Of a stretch of 64,000 bases of DNA, positions 1 to 10,958 are shown one piece after another. The translations under genes were made by a program, and so were the position numbers. Under the pieces are notes generated by a model, which searched no databases, had not been told where the DNA came from, and worked only from the letters and a program-made list of their open reading frames with translations. How positions within the stretch are numbered: position 1 is the first letter of the stretch; each line of letters starts with the position of its first letter. The stretch comes from Rosellinia necatrix (lineage: Eukaryota; Ascomycota; Sordariomycetes; Xylariales; Xylariaceae), in NCBI GenBank assembly GCA_021209875.1, contig JAGYVD010000004.1, positions 1,798,001-1,862,000 on the forward strand, written 5' to 3'.

Positions 1-2726
1 AGGGTTTCTTACCACAATCCCCACTGTCAGTAATTACCGGGCTAGGTCACCACATTGTCCAATTAGCACAACCATACCATCGTCAGGAATTGTTACACAG
101 CGAGATAGCAAACAATCCATACCGGAGACTGGTAAATGATGGCCTTGCGGTTTTATAATAGCCCTGGTCTAAAATCACACCTTCTTCTAGCATCAGGGTA
201 GGTATCCCGATGACTCGTGTCATCTGGTAATGTTGGCCTCTAAGGGTCACCTTTCTCACACTGAATCAAGAGATTCAAGGCCTGAAGACACACACCAGTC
301 CCTCCGGGCGCTGTATAATAGTTGCTAGCATTGCGAAGCAATAGACAGGCGCGTTTGGAGTATCGATATGCACTTATAGGGTCGGAGATCGAGTGATAAT
401 TAGTCGGTTATTAACGGGCACTGGAGGAGAATGGTATCTTAATAGGGCTAATTTCCTTTGATGTAGTTGATCATATGTCAAGTTAAGGTGTCTCATAGAT
501 AGTGGCTTGTACAGCCAGCGGTTACACAATATAATAAAAAATACAATTCCGGAGGCGTCTGTGTCGTTTTGCAAATCCAACTTTCTACTCACTCCTCTTC
601 GAGTGAGATCTATGTTCGACCTTTGGTCGATCGTAACTATAGGCTTCGTATCTCTTGTTTTTATTCAATGCACAGTAAACCACTATAAAAGCACTCTCAT
701 CCTCGAAGACTAGGTAAGGGAGGGAAGGTCAAGGGTTACCCCTTATGTTTCCGTTAACTCTTACGAACTCACGGCGGTGGGGTATGATGAAACAGCACAG
801 CGATGTTTGTTAACATCAAATTGATACCAAGTGTTTGGGACCAATTCTGATTTGGCAGTAGAAACTTCTAGAGACGGAGCGCTCATACCCGCCATCTTAA
901 GGGATGGTAAACCATTTGCCGTTATGTACCAAGTACTACTTCCGCTTACCAACGGCTTGATAGTAACTCGGGACAAGCTACGCAACATTTTCTGAAATTA
1001 ATTCACTGGCTCACTTACTTATCTATTGATCTGTCACAGTTCGTGCTGTTGGTAGTTCTAGAAATGACTTATATTATTGCATAAGGAGGGAAGTTCCTTT
1101 TGTTTGGTAGCCACCAGCTATTCTGGCTTGGAAACATGGTCGTTAGGTCCGTGCCTGGTGGAAGCTCAGAGGCCGGGCTTGGTTTCGTGACACGATCGAT
1201 GATAGGTTGGCATCAACATAGTCGGCTCTCCTCTTTACTAGTCTCCCTTGAAGCCATATTTCCAAAACTTACCAACCAAGTGCGCTATTATGGCTTCTAT
1301 TAACTATGGTGGTTCCTCGAAAAATATGGACGCTTTCTGTATAAAAATACGGCTAAATACGAGGCGTGTCAAACTGGAGGATTGGGGCTCGTTGGCGAAA
1401 ATATTATCCTTGTCGGTATTCAGGGATATGCAGTTACTTAGTTTGTGCCAGTCTTCAGCTTGACAACATTATTCAGTTCCGCCTCAAATTGTTGGTTCTC
1501 GGGTCTGAGTTCACTTCTTTTGCGACTAAAGTATATGGCCCATTTGTGCCCTCAGATTTCTTTTAAGATAAGACTGACAATAAAGTTAACCTCCTATTTT
1601 AATGTAGATAAAAACGGCGGTTCCGTTGGAGATAAGCCGTTCCTACGCTTCTAACTGAAATCTTATTCGCACACAAGTAGGGGAATTTAGTTGATCGAAA
1701 ACGTTGCAATTGAATTTCGTAGCTAAAAGAGATAAAAGAAAAACTCATAAAAATTGAAATGCGTATATTACATGAGTAGTAAAGTGCCCCCTTATTACTG
1801 TCCCAGCCGATTTTGTCCTTTGCAGTTGTTTATGTCACAACACTCCACTTTAGTAACAATAAGAAGCGGAAGCATCTCGTGTCTACTCAATGAGCCGTAT
1901 ATTGGGGTTACCTACCTGGGGGTTATTCCCTTCGACGAGCTTTTATCAAGGATTAAAGCTTCTACACGCTGTACACTATTCTTCTTTTTAGCCGCTTGTA
2001 TAATAGGTATGTCGTAATTCAATAGACAATACCCCGGCCTCACCCGTGGTTCTGCGGAAAAGGCTACCTGTGACCTTGTTGTTGTTACTGACTAGGCAGA
2101 GATTGAAGCATGTCCATTTGGCATGGATATCCATTCCGCCCAAATCCTAATCGGAAGCTTCGTGTATTTAATGGCTACACAGTTTAATCAATACAACATT
2201 TTGCAACTGAAAGTTTAGGAAACATTTTGACATGGAGCAAGTATCTCATATAACAACTAATCCCGCTCAATTGATTGAACTAGGAGTCTCGGGTTATTGC
2301 TATAGTGAGAGATTATAGTCGCCTCACAAACAAACAAGAGCTTACCCCTATTGGTGCTGACTATACTCAGGCCAATCCTATGCCTGATAAACGGTTGTAA
2401 TGTTCTCGTGAGAGAGGGCGATCTTATAACACAGAATATGCAAATGGCCCTCGTAAAACTAAGTTTATGATGCTTTTGTAATGTATTCGGCCATTTAGTG
2501 GTACGACTGAGGGTAACGTGCAATACACAACAAAAGTGGCAAAATGTAGCCCCAATGTTACAAGGCCACTTGGCTGACAAAATAGAACTACTATTATAAT
2601 CAATTAACACAAGGCAAACTATAGACGCCAACTAACTACGTAAGGTCTAGCGGGGAATGATGTGTGTTGACCATGCACTCGCTCCCACGGTCACAGTACG
2701 ACTTGATGTGAACTGCCCGTTGTAGT
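1..2726. other. AT-rich gene-free region
   Basis: No protein of recognisable composition or family is seen on either strand; open frames are all under about 125 codons and look random. The stretch is AT-rich compared with the gene-dense part beyond 6 kb and carries one copy of a diverged direct repeat (1604-1862). It looks like old, decayed repeat DNA, but no transposon protein can be read from it. Confidence 0.6.
1604..1862 (+). repeat. Diverged direct repeat, copy 1
   Basis: About 260 bp align by eye with 2727-2995 in the same orientation. Shared blocks include GGTTCCGT (1619 and 2742), CCTACGCTTCTA versus CCTCTACGCTTCTA, TCTTATTCG, AAAAATTGAA, CAGCCGAT versus AAGCCGAT, and GTCACAA-AC-CCACTT near the right end. 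Identity is roughly two thirds, with small indels. No coding potential is visible, so this looks like an old dispersed non-autonomous element or a decayed duplication. Confidence 0.6.
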
Positions 2727-2995
2727 GCAGGCAATAATAGAGGTTCCGTCGGAGATGGGCTGCCTCTACGCTTCTAGCTGATGTCTTATTCGCGTACGAA
2801 CAAGGGGACTTAGTTGACCGAAAGCAAGGCAGTTGAATTCTGAAATCGATAAAATGCATCACAAAAATTGAAGTTCATCTGTTGCATGAGGGGTGAAGCG
2901 TCGTCTTACTAATGGCCAAGCCGATTCAATCTTTTATACCCAGCCCTCTAGCTGCTACTGTCACAATACCCCACTTCACTGTGATGGTATATAGG
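2727..2995 (+). repeat. Diverged direct repeat, copy 2 (abuts the solo LTR)
   Basis: Second copy of the repeat at 1604-1862. Its right end meets the solo LTR at 2996 exactly, at the 5-bp target duplication ATAGG, so the LTR landed at or beside the edge of this copy. Confidence 0.6.
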
Positions 2996-3211
2996 TGTCA
3001 TATGAAGAATGCCCAGAGTGAGGTGTAGTCACTAGGAGGTAGCAGCTGGGTCGCAAGTAGATAGCTGAGTATAGGGGCAAGGCTTAATATTATTGATTCC
3101 CGGGCCTACCATCTAAGGTGGGAGGCCTTCGGTCCTTATATACACAAATATGCCTCTAGAGCTACACCATGGGGTAGCTGGTACCTCGCCATGTGCTTTA
3201 TCTACCTGACA
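2996..3211 (-). mobile_element. Solo LTR of a retrotransposon, 216 bp, with 5-bp target duplication
   Basis: The element begins TGTCA (2996-3000) and ends TGACA (3207-3211), a 5-bp terminal inverted repeat of the TG...CA type expected of LTRs. It is flanked by a perfect direct duplication ATAGG (2991-2995 and 3212-3216). Its reverse complement aligns almost end to end with 57462-57676 and more weakly with 61801-62008. It carries a TATATAAGG promoter-like motif on the minus strand. There is no primer-binding site, polypurine tract or gag-pol on either side, so it is a solo LTR left by recombination between the two ends of a full element. A 5-bp duplication fits both Ty1/copia and Ty3/gypsy; the superfamily cannot be decided from the LTR alone. 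Confidence 0.88.
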
Positions 3212-3440
3212 ATAGGTGACTACAGCCAGTCAAGTGTTCGATTTGGCAACGTTCTACTTTTGCTATACTGGCAACAGTGGTGTAGTGGTTAGTGTTGCAC
3301 TACTGCTCCATGACATCTATGGTGTATTGAATCTTCGGTCTATTGTGACGCGTCTGAGTGGTCTGAGTTGGTGGTGCTGTGATAGAATTCTCATATTGCG
3401 TTCGGAAATCTTCGATATGGTGGTTCATTTCGTCTCTAGA

Positions 3441-3580
3441 GTGTAGATAGCTTATAGAGAAGCAGAACGAGGGGAAAGTTGTGTAACTAAGCGCTCAACA
3501 TCATTGATTCTCAAGTCCGTCTTTACTAATTCTGGGAGGCCATGAATCCTTATATAACTAGAGCACAGACTAAACCTATA
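3441..3580 (-). repeat. Degenerate fragment of the same LTR family
   Basis: Blocks GTAGATAGCT, ATCATTGATTC, CTGGGAGGCC and TCCTTATATA occur in the same order as inside the LTR at 2996-3211, interrupted by an extra stretch and many substitutions. No terminal repeats or target duplication are recognisable. Probably an older, eroded copy. Confidence 0.45.
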
Positions 3581-4170
3581 CCGAATATATAATTTTGCAA
3601 ATATTGAGAAAATCATATTTCTAACTGTACCCAACATGACTGGAAAGAGTCGCCTGGGATAATGAGGATACTATCAATCTTCTGAAGATTACAACGAAAT
3701 TTGGAAGCTATTCAAGTTACTGCATCGAGAAGAGAGATATTCAACGCCTCGTCAGCTTATGTGAAACTGGGAGCGGTATTCGTTGTCTGGTTCTATTATT
3801 TCAGAGTGTTGATCACATCGCGCACGCATGCACGTTCCTGCTCTGTCGTCCACGTTGAGACCCTCGGCTGGCTTTCGGCATCTAGCTAGGCTGAGATAGA
3901 GATAGCTTGCTCAGTAAAATACCCTTTTGACCTTTATTTGATATGGCACCCGAGAATATACTGATCTGCGAAGAAACTCTAGATTGTTCGATTGATGAAT
4001 GACAGCACCTAAAAGATCTAGGCTCCCGGGAAAACCAAGGTCGGCTTTTAAGCAATATATACTTGAATGTTGCAAGGTTCAAAAATGTTACATCTGGAAA
4101 TATGATTAATACAATACTTACATAGCTAGTATGAAAACAAAAACAGAAAGACTAATCGAACTGGAGAAAA

Positions 4171-4196
4171 TTTTTTTTTTTAAAAAAAAAAAAAAA
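4171..4196. repeat. Poly(T)/poly(A) junction
   Basis: Eleven T followed directly by fifteen A, a perfect inverted homopolymer pair in an A-rich context. It may be a simple-sequence tract or two retroposed poly(A) tails joined head to head. Confidence 0.8.
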
Positions 4197-4398
4197 TTAC
4201 AATCGCAGAAGTCATAGCTACTTAAAAATAAATAAATAAAATGAAAATCAATCAAAACATTGATGCTTGAACGCCATAGTACAAAACATGTAATAGATAT
4301 TAAAAAATGAACATAGTGACAGAACTCCCTTTTTAATCCCAGCCTGTCTTAAAGTAAGGACCCCTCGGGTGCCTATCTAGGTCTCTTACCTGAGTACC

Positions 4399-4420
4399 TA
4401 CATAAGTTAGAACTTATGTA
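4399..4420. repeat. Palindrome with 10-bp arms and 2-bp loop
   Basis: Arms TACATAAGTT and AACTTATGTA flank a central AG. It could be a dyad protein-binding site or a small hairpin. No gene lies nearby to suggest a role. Confidence 0.6.
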
Positions 4421-5163
4421 AGGCAAGTGGTAGGGCTATAACTATTTTGTACCTTCGTACCTGCGTTTGGTAGGAATTGGGATGATAAAAATAAGCAGAA
4501 GAAAAAAGTTTCGCAGGAGAGGCGGGAGACTGCTGTTGCCTTCGAAATTTGGAGAACACCACCCCTCTGGCCTGCTACCTACCCCGCAACAGGTTTATGT
4601 ATGACTCTGCCTTACAGTAGATACCTAATGTACCTGACCTACAAAAGCGTCTTGGCGGGGGCAGGTACCGCAATAAGGCTAGAGACTAAAATGGAACCTT
4701 ACTTAGGCGAGCGAGTACCTAATCCCAAACAACCGCTTGCATGCGATTCATATTCAGATGCTTTGGTGGCGGAGCTAACATGGTAAGTATCTGGGTAGTG
4801 TTGAAAATTGATCAAGTACTAAAATCTATGTAACTATATCTCAGTCTCCATTTTAGCAGCTACCTACGGTATTCCGCGCTGGGTCCTGGTTCTAATAGAA
4901 GCAATACACCTAGGTAGCTGGTTGCACCAAATTGTACACTATAGGTAAACGCCTGCGGGACGCACGCAGGTGCAGGTGGCTCGGCTTGCCAGGCATACCT
5001 TCTTAGGCACCTTCTTGGGCGCCTTCTGCCTACGCAGGTGAGGCAACGAGGGGCAAGGTGCTGCTGGGTAGCGACCGGGGGGTGAGCCCCTCCAGGTGGG
5101 CTAAGGTGGGTTGGTTTGCAGCCGCTTCATGCTGTTTTTGGCCAATGGTGGGGCGAGGAAGCA

Positions 5164-5193
5164 GGTCGATAGCGGTCGATAGTGGTCGATAGA
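5164..5193. repeat. Three tandem 10-bp units (GGTCGATAGN)
   Basis: GGTCGATAGC, GGTCGATAGT and GGTCGATAGA follow one another without spacing, 0.35 kb upstream of the predicted HSP90 leader intron. This may be a minisatellite or a cluster of identical regulatory sites. Confidence 0.7.
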
Positions 5194-5369
5194 AGGCGGG
5201 CAGTGGTTCTGGCACGTTCTGGTTGCCATGGGTTGCCAATAGATGCCGTTTCCGACCAATCATGGGGCTCCGAGCTGCAGGCTGTCACTGCCAACCCGTA
5301 GAATTCAATAGAATCTCCAGTAGCAAAAATTGGTCTGTGCTCCGTCTCGATTGCTGGAGCCGGCGTCTT

Positions 5370-5377
5370 GAACTTTC
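5370..5377. promoter_or_regulatory. Possible heat-shock element (two inverted nGAAn units)
   Basis: GAActTTC at 5370-5377 is two head-to-head nGAAn units with correct spacing, about 170 bp before the candidate 5' splice site in the HSP90 leader. HSP90 genes are normally under Hsf1 control. Two units alone are weak evidence. Confidence 0.25.
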
Positions 5378-5538
5378 AGATATTTCTCTGCCCTCGCCCT
5401 TCGACTTCCTCCATCTTCCCTCCCAATCTCTCAATCAAGCCAGTGCCAGTCTTCACCCTCTCTCGTGCATCCTCCTCGGCAAAGGAGCAATTTCTCTAGA
5501 TACCCCATTGCAACAGCCATATCTCACATTGATACCTG

Positions 5539-6001
5539 GTAAGTTCAGCCCGCGACGACGTGACTAACAGCTTCCCCCCTTCCCTCCCCAACCCAATTCG
5601 TTTACTTGCGTGAACCTCCCCGCCACCGACTGCCCCTCAGCCTTGCCCTGCACCCGCTCCCTTCCGCCTTCTTGACCACAACCACAAATGCCAATTGCAA
5701 GCGCAGCACGTACTAGCCGTCCTGTTGTTGCAAGACAAAACGGATATCGTGGCCTTCACATATCGGTCAATCTCGCTCGCTACTTGACTAAGACGTGTTA
5801 TTATACAACCCGTACCAAATTCCTCCCCCCTCCTTCCACCCCACCTTAGCCTCAGTAGTCCGCACGACTTCCCTTTCCGTTCCATTCCCGCACCGCATTT
5901 TTCGCATTTTTCCCCCAACAACTTCTCTCAATTACACATACTTCCTGTACATACGCAAGTTCGCAATAGATCCAGCTTTGATACTAATATCCCCTCTCTA
6001 G
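5539..6001 (+). other. Candidate 5'-UTR intron of HSP90
   Basis: A strong donor GTAAGT at 5539 and a branch-like TACTAAT (5982-5988) followed by CCCCTCTCTAG ending at 6001 define a plausible 463-bp leader intron just before the HSP90 start at 6035. A second acceptor (CCCCGCAG, ending about 6030) is also possible. Inference from splice motifs only. Confidence 0.45.
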
Positions 6002-6034
6002 ACTCTGCCGTTCTTCTCCATCCCCGCAGCCACC

Positions 6035-8219
6035 ATGTCTGAGACCTTCGAGTTCCAGGCTGAGATCTCTCAGCTGCTCTCTCTCATCATCAACACCGTC
6101 TACTCCAACAAGGAGATCTTCCTGCGAGAACTGGTGTCGAACGCGTCCGATGCTCTGGACAAGATCAGATATGAGGCTCTCTCCGACCCCAGCAAGCTCG
6201 ATACTGAGAAGGACCTCCGCATCGACATTATCCCCGACAAGGAGAACAAGACCTTGACCATCAAGGATACCGGTATCGGCATGACCAAAGCTGTAAGTTT
6301 TCCCTTCCGCACTGTCCTGCTTCGACGAAGTCAGCGAGACTAATATGCATCCAACACATCAGGACCTGGTCAACAACCTCGGAACGATTGCTCGCTCCGG
6401 CACAAAGCAGTTCATGGAAGCTCTCACCGCTGGCGCTGATGTTTCTATGATCGGTCAGTTCGGCGTCGGTTTCTACTCTGCCTACCTTGTTGCCGACAAA
6501 GTGGTCGTCATCTCCAAGCACAACGATGACGAGCAGTACATCTGGGAGTCGTCTGCCGGCGGTACCTTCAGCGTTCGCCCTGATACTGAGGGCGAGCCTC
6601 TGAAGCGTGGTACCAAGATGATCCTTCACCTTAAGGATGAGCAGGCTGAGTACCTCAACGAAAGCAAGATCAAGGAGGTTATCAAGAAGCACTCCGAGTT
6701 CATCTCTTATCCTATCTACCTCCACGTTACCAAGGAGACTGAGAAGGAAGTCCCTGACGAGGATGCTGAGGAGGTTGAGGCTGACGACGACGACAAGAAG
6801 CCCAGAATCGAGGAAGTCGAGGATGAGGACGAGGAGAAAGAGAAGGAAAAGAAGACCAAGACCAAAAAGGTCAAGGAGACCTCCATCGAGGAGGAGGAAC
6901 TCAATAAGCAGAAGCCTATCTGGACTCGCAACCCCCAGGATATCACCCAGGAGGAATATGCTGCTTTCTACAAGTCCCTTTCCAACGACTGGGAGGACCA
7001 TCTCGGCGTCAAGCACTTCTCCGTCGAGGGCCAGCTCGAGTTCCGTGCTATCCTCTTCGTTCCTAAGCGTGCTCCCTTCGATCTCTTCGAGACGAAGAAG
7101 ACCAAAAACAACATCAAGCTTTATGTGCGCCGTGTCTTCATCACTGATGACGCCACTGACCTCATCCCTGAGTGGCTCAGCTTCATCAAGGGTGTTGTCG
7201 ACTCTGAGGATCTGCCCTTGAACCTGTCTCGTGAGACTCTGCAGCAGAACAAGATCATGAAGGTCATCAAGAAGAACATTGTGAAGAAGGCTCTGGAACT
7301 CTTCAACGAGATTGCTGAAGACAAGGAGCAGTTTGACAAGTTCTACAGTGCCTTCTCTAAGAACTTGAAGCTTGGTATCCACGAGGACGCCCAGAACCGC
7401 CAGGTCCTTGCTAAGCTACTGCGATATAACTCGACCAAGTCTGGTGATGAGCTGACTTCGCTCGCCGACTACGTAACTCGTATGGCCGAGCACCAGAAGA
7501 ACATTTACTACATCACTGGCGAGTCCCTCAAGGCCGTCCAGAAGTCTCCTTTCTTGGATGCCCTCAAGGAGAAGAACTTCGAAGTCCTCTTCCTTGTTGA
7601 CCCCATTGATGAGTACGCCATGACTCAGCTGAAGGAGTTTGAGAACAAGAAGCTTGTTGATATCACCAAGGACTTCGATCTCGAGGAGACCGATGAGGAG
7701 AAGAAGCACCGCGAGGCTGAAGAGAAGGAATACGAGGATCTTACCAAGGCCCTCAAGAACGTCCTCGGCGACAAGGTTGAGAAGGTTGTCGTTTCCCACA
7801 AGCTCGTCGGATCCCCCTGTGCCATCCGCACTGGCCAGTTCGGTTGGTCCGCCAACATGGAACGTATCATGAAGGCACAGGCTCTTCGTGATACCTCCAT
7901 GAGCAGCTACATGAGCTCCAAGAAGACCTTTGAGATCTCGCCCAAGTCTGCTATTATCAAGGAGCTCAAGAACAAGGTCGAGGCTGACGGCGAGAACGAC
8001 AAGACCGTCAAATCTATTGTCCAGCTTCTGTTCGAGACGTCTCTCCTAGTCTCCGGTTTCACCATCGATGAGCCTGCTGGGTTTGCTGAGCGCATCCACA
8101 AGCTTGTTTCTCTTGGCCTAAACCTGGATGAAGAGGCTGAGGCTGCGGCCGAGGATGTGCCCTCTGCCGACGCTGCTGCGGCCGAGACTGGTGACAGCGC
8201 CATGGAGGAGGTTGACTAA
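6035..8219 (+). CDS. HSP90: Heat shock protein 90 (Hsp90 chaperone)
   Basis: Cytosolic ATP-dependent chaperone that folds kinases, receptors and other clients. Two exons, 6035-6292 and 6363-8219, join in phase 0 across a 70-bp intron (GTAAGT...ACATCAG) and give 704 residues, the usual length. The N-terminal GHKL ATPase domain is clear: [37 protein letters not shown] with the catalytic Glu and nucleotide-binding Asn, the DTGIGM motif spanning the intron, and [15 protein letters not shown]. An acidic/lysine-rich charged linker follows (about residues 215-265), then the middle domain ([21 protein letters not shown]) and the C-terminal dimerisation domain ending in MEEVD, the TPR-cochaperone docking peptide. 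The start has a CCACCATG Kozak context. Confidence 0.98.
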
Positions 8220-8993
8220 GCAAAGCATCTTACGACCGTATGGAAATGGGAATAAAAGTTCATCGGCGTTAGGAAGGGTCTGGGCCCCGGTGTTTATGGC
8301 ACTTAGTCGATTTGGCGCGAGTAATGATTTTGTCTTTTGATCCTTGATACCCTCATGGATCTGGAAGTCCAAACTGAATTTGGCACACTTCTCTACCTGT
8401 GATCATGCACACTTGATACTTGATACAGGGTTCGTGTATTCTACATCGATGCCCCTTTATGAGATAGAGGCTGGAGTAATCCGTAGAAGAGGAAATTAGA
8501 AAGTTCTACATGAATGAAAGCCATTGGCTTTTATTACTAGTCTTGGTGAATCCTTCTCCCCTTTTCATCTTCCCCATTTCGTCTTCGTCTTTTAGATTAA
8601 ACTATTATACTGTCAACTAGCTTTCGCCGCTTGACGAGTTTTGTACATCCTACCACCTAGACCCGAATATGGGTTGACGCATCTACGGATAACGAAATAG
8701 AGAATGAGTATCGAACTTCAGGCTTGACTGTCAAGTTTAACTCTGCTGTTTGTCACTTATGTTGTATAGGTAACTGTGGTCATCCACAACTCTCAGCCTC
8801 CTAATTAATACCCACCCCATCTATCGTTCTTTTGTAGGGTATTTACCCCACCCCCCCAGTAAGGTCTCATCATTTATTCTCACAACCGTTTTTTTTTTTT
8901 TTTTGAAAGGTTGCGATCGGAAGATTTAAAAATGAAGTGTTAGATGAGGCATAGCCTCTAGTACATCCTAAGGGATAAACCTAGGCGCACATA
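8220..8993. other. HSP90 3' flank and intergenic
   Basis: No gene is seen. It should hold the HSP90 3' UTR and, from the right, the 3' end of the convergent secreted-protein gene. A T-run near 8890-8905 and a C-run near 8851-8858 are the only simple sequences. Confidence 0.6.
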
Positions 8994-9698
8994 TTACTCC
9001 ATGCAGAGGGCGTTCCAAGCACCGACCCACATCTCGTTGTCGTCCACGAAGGTTTTGGGGTCCATGCTGGGGATGCACATTTCCTGTTAGTTTCACGGCA
9101 GTTCACCAGCCCTGACGTTGGGTTGTTTATTGTCCCCCTTCTATTCCCTACTTCGAGACGGCATTCGTTGACTCACTCCTCTTGGGTCGGGGGCTCGAGA
9201 ACTCACAGCTCATCATAGCATTCGCAGCGCGACCCAACTCCATCCTCCCTGCGCACGAAGAAGCTGCCACCGACACTCTGGTTATCGCAGTAGTACTGGC
9301 ACTTGAACTGCGCGTAGGCGAAGCCCGTCGTGAGTGGTTCAGGGGCTCCGAAATTCTATCTGTCGTCAGTCTTCTATATTTTCTCTGGTTTTGGTGTTCA
9401 AGACATTCAAGTGAACATGAAAAGAATTAAAGGGCCAGGCCAGGGGGAAAGGGCTATTACCCACATAAGTCCCGACAAGATGTTCACTAGCCCACCTCGT
9501 CTCCGGCCTATATCCATTTGAGAAGTCGTCCTTCAGCGCCACCTTTGTGTAGTAGGGCATCGGGTACCCAGCCGTCGTCGTCGGCCTCCCCGTCGTGCAT
9601 GCCGTCACCTGCACGGTTGTGTTTGGTCCGAGAAGATTTGCGCAGAGGGAAATTGTGCTCGAGGCAAGGAGAGCAACACCAATTTTCAGGGAGACCAT
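8994..9698 (-). CDS. Small secreted cysteine-rich protein
   Basis: Spliced model of three exons on the minus strand: 9465-9698, 9207-9355 and 8994-9066, giving 151 residues in one frame. Residues 1-20 (MVSLKIGVALLASSTISLCA) are a classical signal peptide. The mature part is short, has one likely N-glycosylation site (NTT) and several Cys, including paired positions FKCQYYC and CECY, suggesting disulphides. The last exon ends WNALCME. No enzyme family is recognised. Size, signal peptide and Cys content fit secreted effector-like or surface proteins of fungi. Intron 1 uses GTGGGT, a less usual donor, so its edge is less sure; intron 2 (GTGAGT...CCCAG) is good. Confidence 0.65.
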
Positions 9699-9714
9699 CT
9701 TGGGGATCGAGAGG

Positions 9715-9744
9715 GAAACGTAGAAACGTAGAAACGTAGAAACG
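9715..9744. repeat. 8-bp tandem repeat (GAAACGTA, 3.75 copies)
   Basis: Perfect repeats of GAAACGTA immediately upstream of the secreted-protein start codon, in its likely 5' leader or promoter. On the coding strand the unit reads TACGTTTC. Confidence 0.8.
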
Positions 9745-10563
9745 ATGGCGCTTGTGTATAGGACTTCAATTCCGAGGTAGACGTAGACGGCGGATCGTTT
9801 GCTTTTGCTCGGGTCTGTGTACCAATAGACACCGGCTCTAGAGGGAGGAGGGGGGGAAGGGGAGAGGGTTTCTCTTTAGCTATGGATAGCTTGATATCAC
9901 CGGGGTGAACAAATTGGCTGGGGCCTAGATAGACGGAAAGTTAGCCTGCCGAATATTTGGAAGCGAAAGGGATGTCATAAAGAACCTCTTTGTTTTACAA
10001 AATGATAATGAGGACATATATAACTGAACGGGTGTGTTCGGGTTTAACTCTACTGTTTATTCCCCCCGCTCGGCTATCGTTAGGAATACGACGATACTAC
10101 ATTATCACACCTTTAAGTGTAACAAGTGTGCATCCTAATATAGCTGTGCATACTTGGGTAAATGGCAATACCCCCCTCCCGACCTAGGGTAGTCGCGGTG
10201 GTCGTGGTACGAAATGAGAAGGAAGGTATGAACCGTTGAAACACCTATGGCGGTTGATTACACGCAGCTACCTGTCCACACTCGGAACTCGCGAGACAGG
10301 ATGGAAGCAACGCAGAAGGCATGGGAGACCCAAGGAAGGACAAAGCAGCTGAAAGCTGCCGCGCCAAACCTTACCTAAGGTACCTAAGGTACTCGAAGGG
10401 CCCTATCAGATACCTATTTCACCGCGGCCCGGTCCCGTGGAGCTAAGGAGGAGGAAGGAGGTTACGTCTGTGACACGCTTGTTCAATGTCACATTCGTGT
10501 TCCAAAGCTAGACCTACCCGTCAAACCTGCCTGGACAAACACGTGTTTTCTAGTAATACCTGC

Positions 10564-10583
10564 CTACCTACCTAGGTAGGTAG
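10564..10583. repeat. ACCT/AGGT palindrome (20 bp, perfect)
   Basis: CTACCTACCT joined to AGGTAGGTAG through a CCTAGG centre. The same design recurs at 15336-15353, 21762-21779, 32840-32849 and 43481-43492, always outside genes. Confidence 0.85.
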
Positions 10584-10939
10584 TACATATATATTACCTA
10601 CCTCCTACTACCTCCTACTACCTACTACTTAGTACCTATACTAAAGAGACTCTCTTTGAGAACAACCAATAGACGAGCTGTCCAACCGCAGACCTAGCGG
10701 TCTATATAAGAACAGGCGTTATAAGCTCATACTATGCCTACCACTGCTAGCCACTTTTGAGAGAAAGTGGAAGTATTCCCCATTGCTAATCCCGGCGGGA
10801 AGAGGAGACGAACTGGAACCGATCTATGTCCGGGGAGAATGAATGGCATTCAACAGGGAAGATTTACCGGCGAATGTAGGCTGTCCACCTCCCCGCCAAT
10901 CATCGATCGAAGATGCTATTTCCCTCCTTAACGTTCTCT

Positions 10940-10958
10940 ATCTCTCTCTCTCTCTCTC
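10940..10958. repeat. CT microsatellite
   Basis: Uninterrupted CT dinucleotides in intergenic DNA. Confidence 0.8.

Larger units (their letters stand above)
3581..5538. other. Gene-free stretch upstream of HSP90
   Basis: No supported gene. It holds a T11/A15 homopolymer junction (4171-4196), a 22-bp near-perfect palindrome (4399-4420), scattered TACCTA/TAGGTA motifs, and a triple 10-bp tandem repeat (5164-5193). The last few hundred bases become pyrimidine-rich, as expected of a fungal promoter and 5' leader for the HSP90 gene. Confidence 0.6.

Noticed and set aside
3278..3288. Box A-like TGGTGTAGTGG, possible tRNA on the plus strand
   Set aside because: No box B or terminator follows at any reasonable distance.
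6261..7382. 373-codon open frame antisense to HSP90
   Set aside because: It is the reverse shadow of the codon-biased HSP90 exon; composition is Leu/Val-rich as expected from reversed Glu/Lys/Asp codons, and no family is visible.
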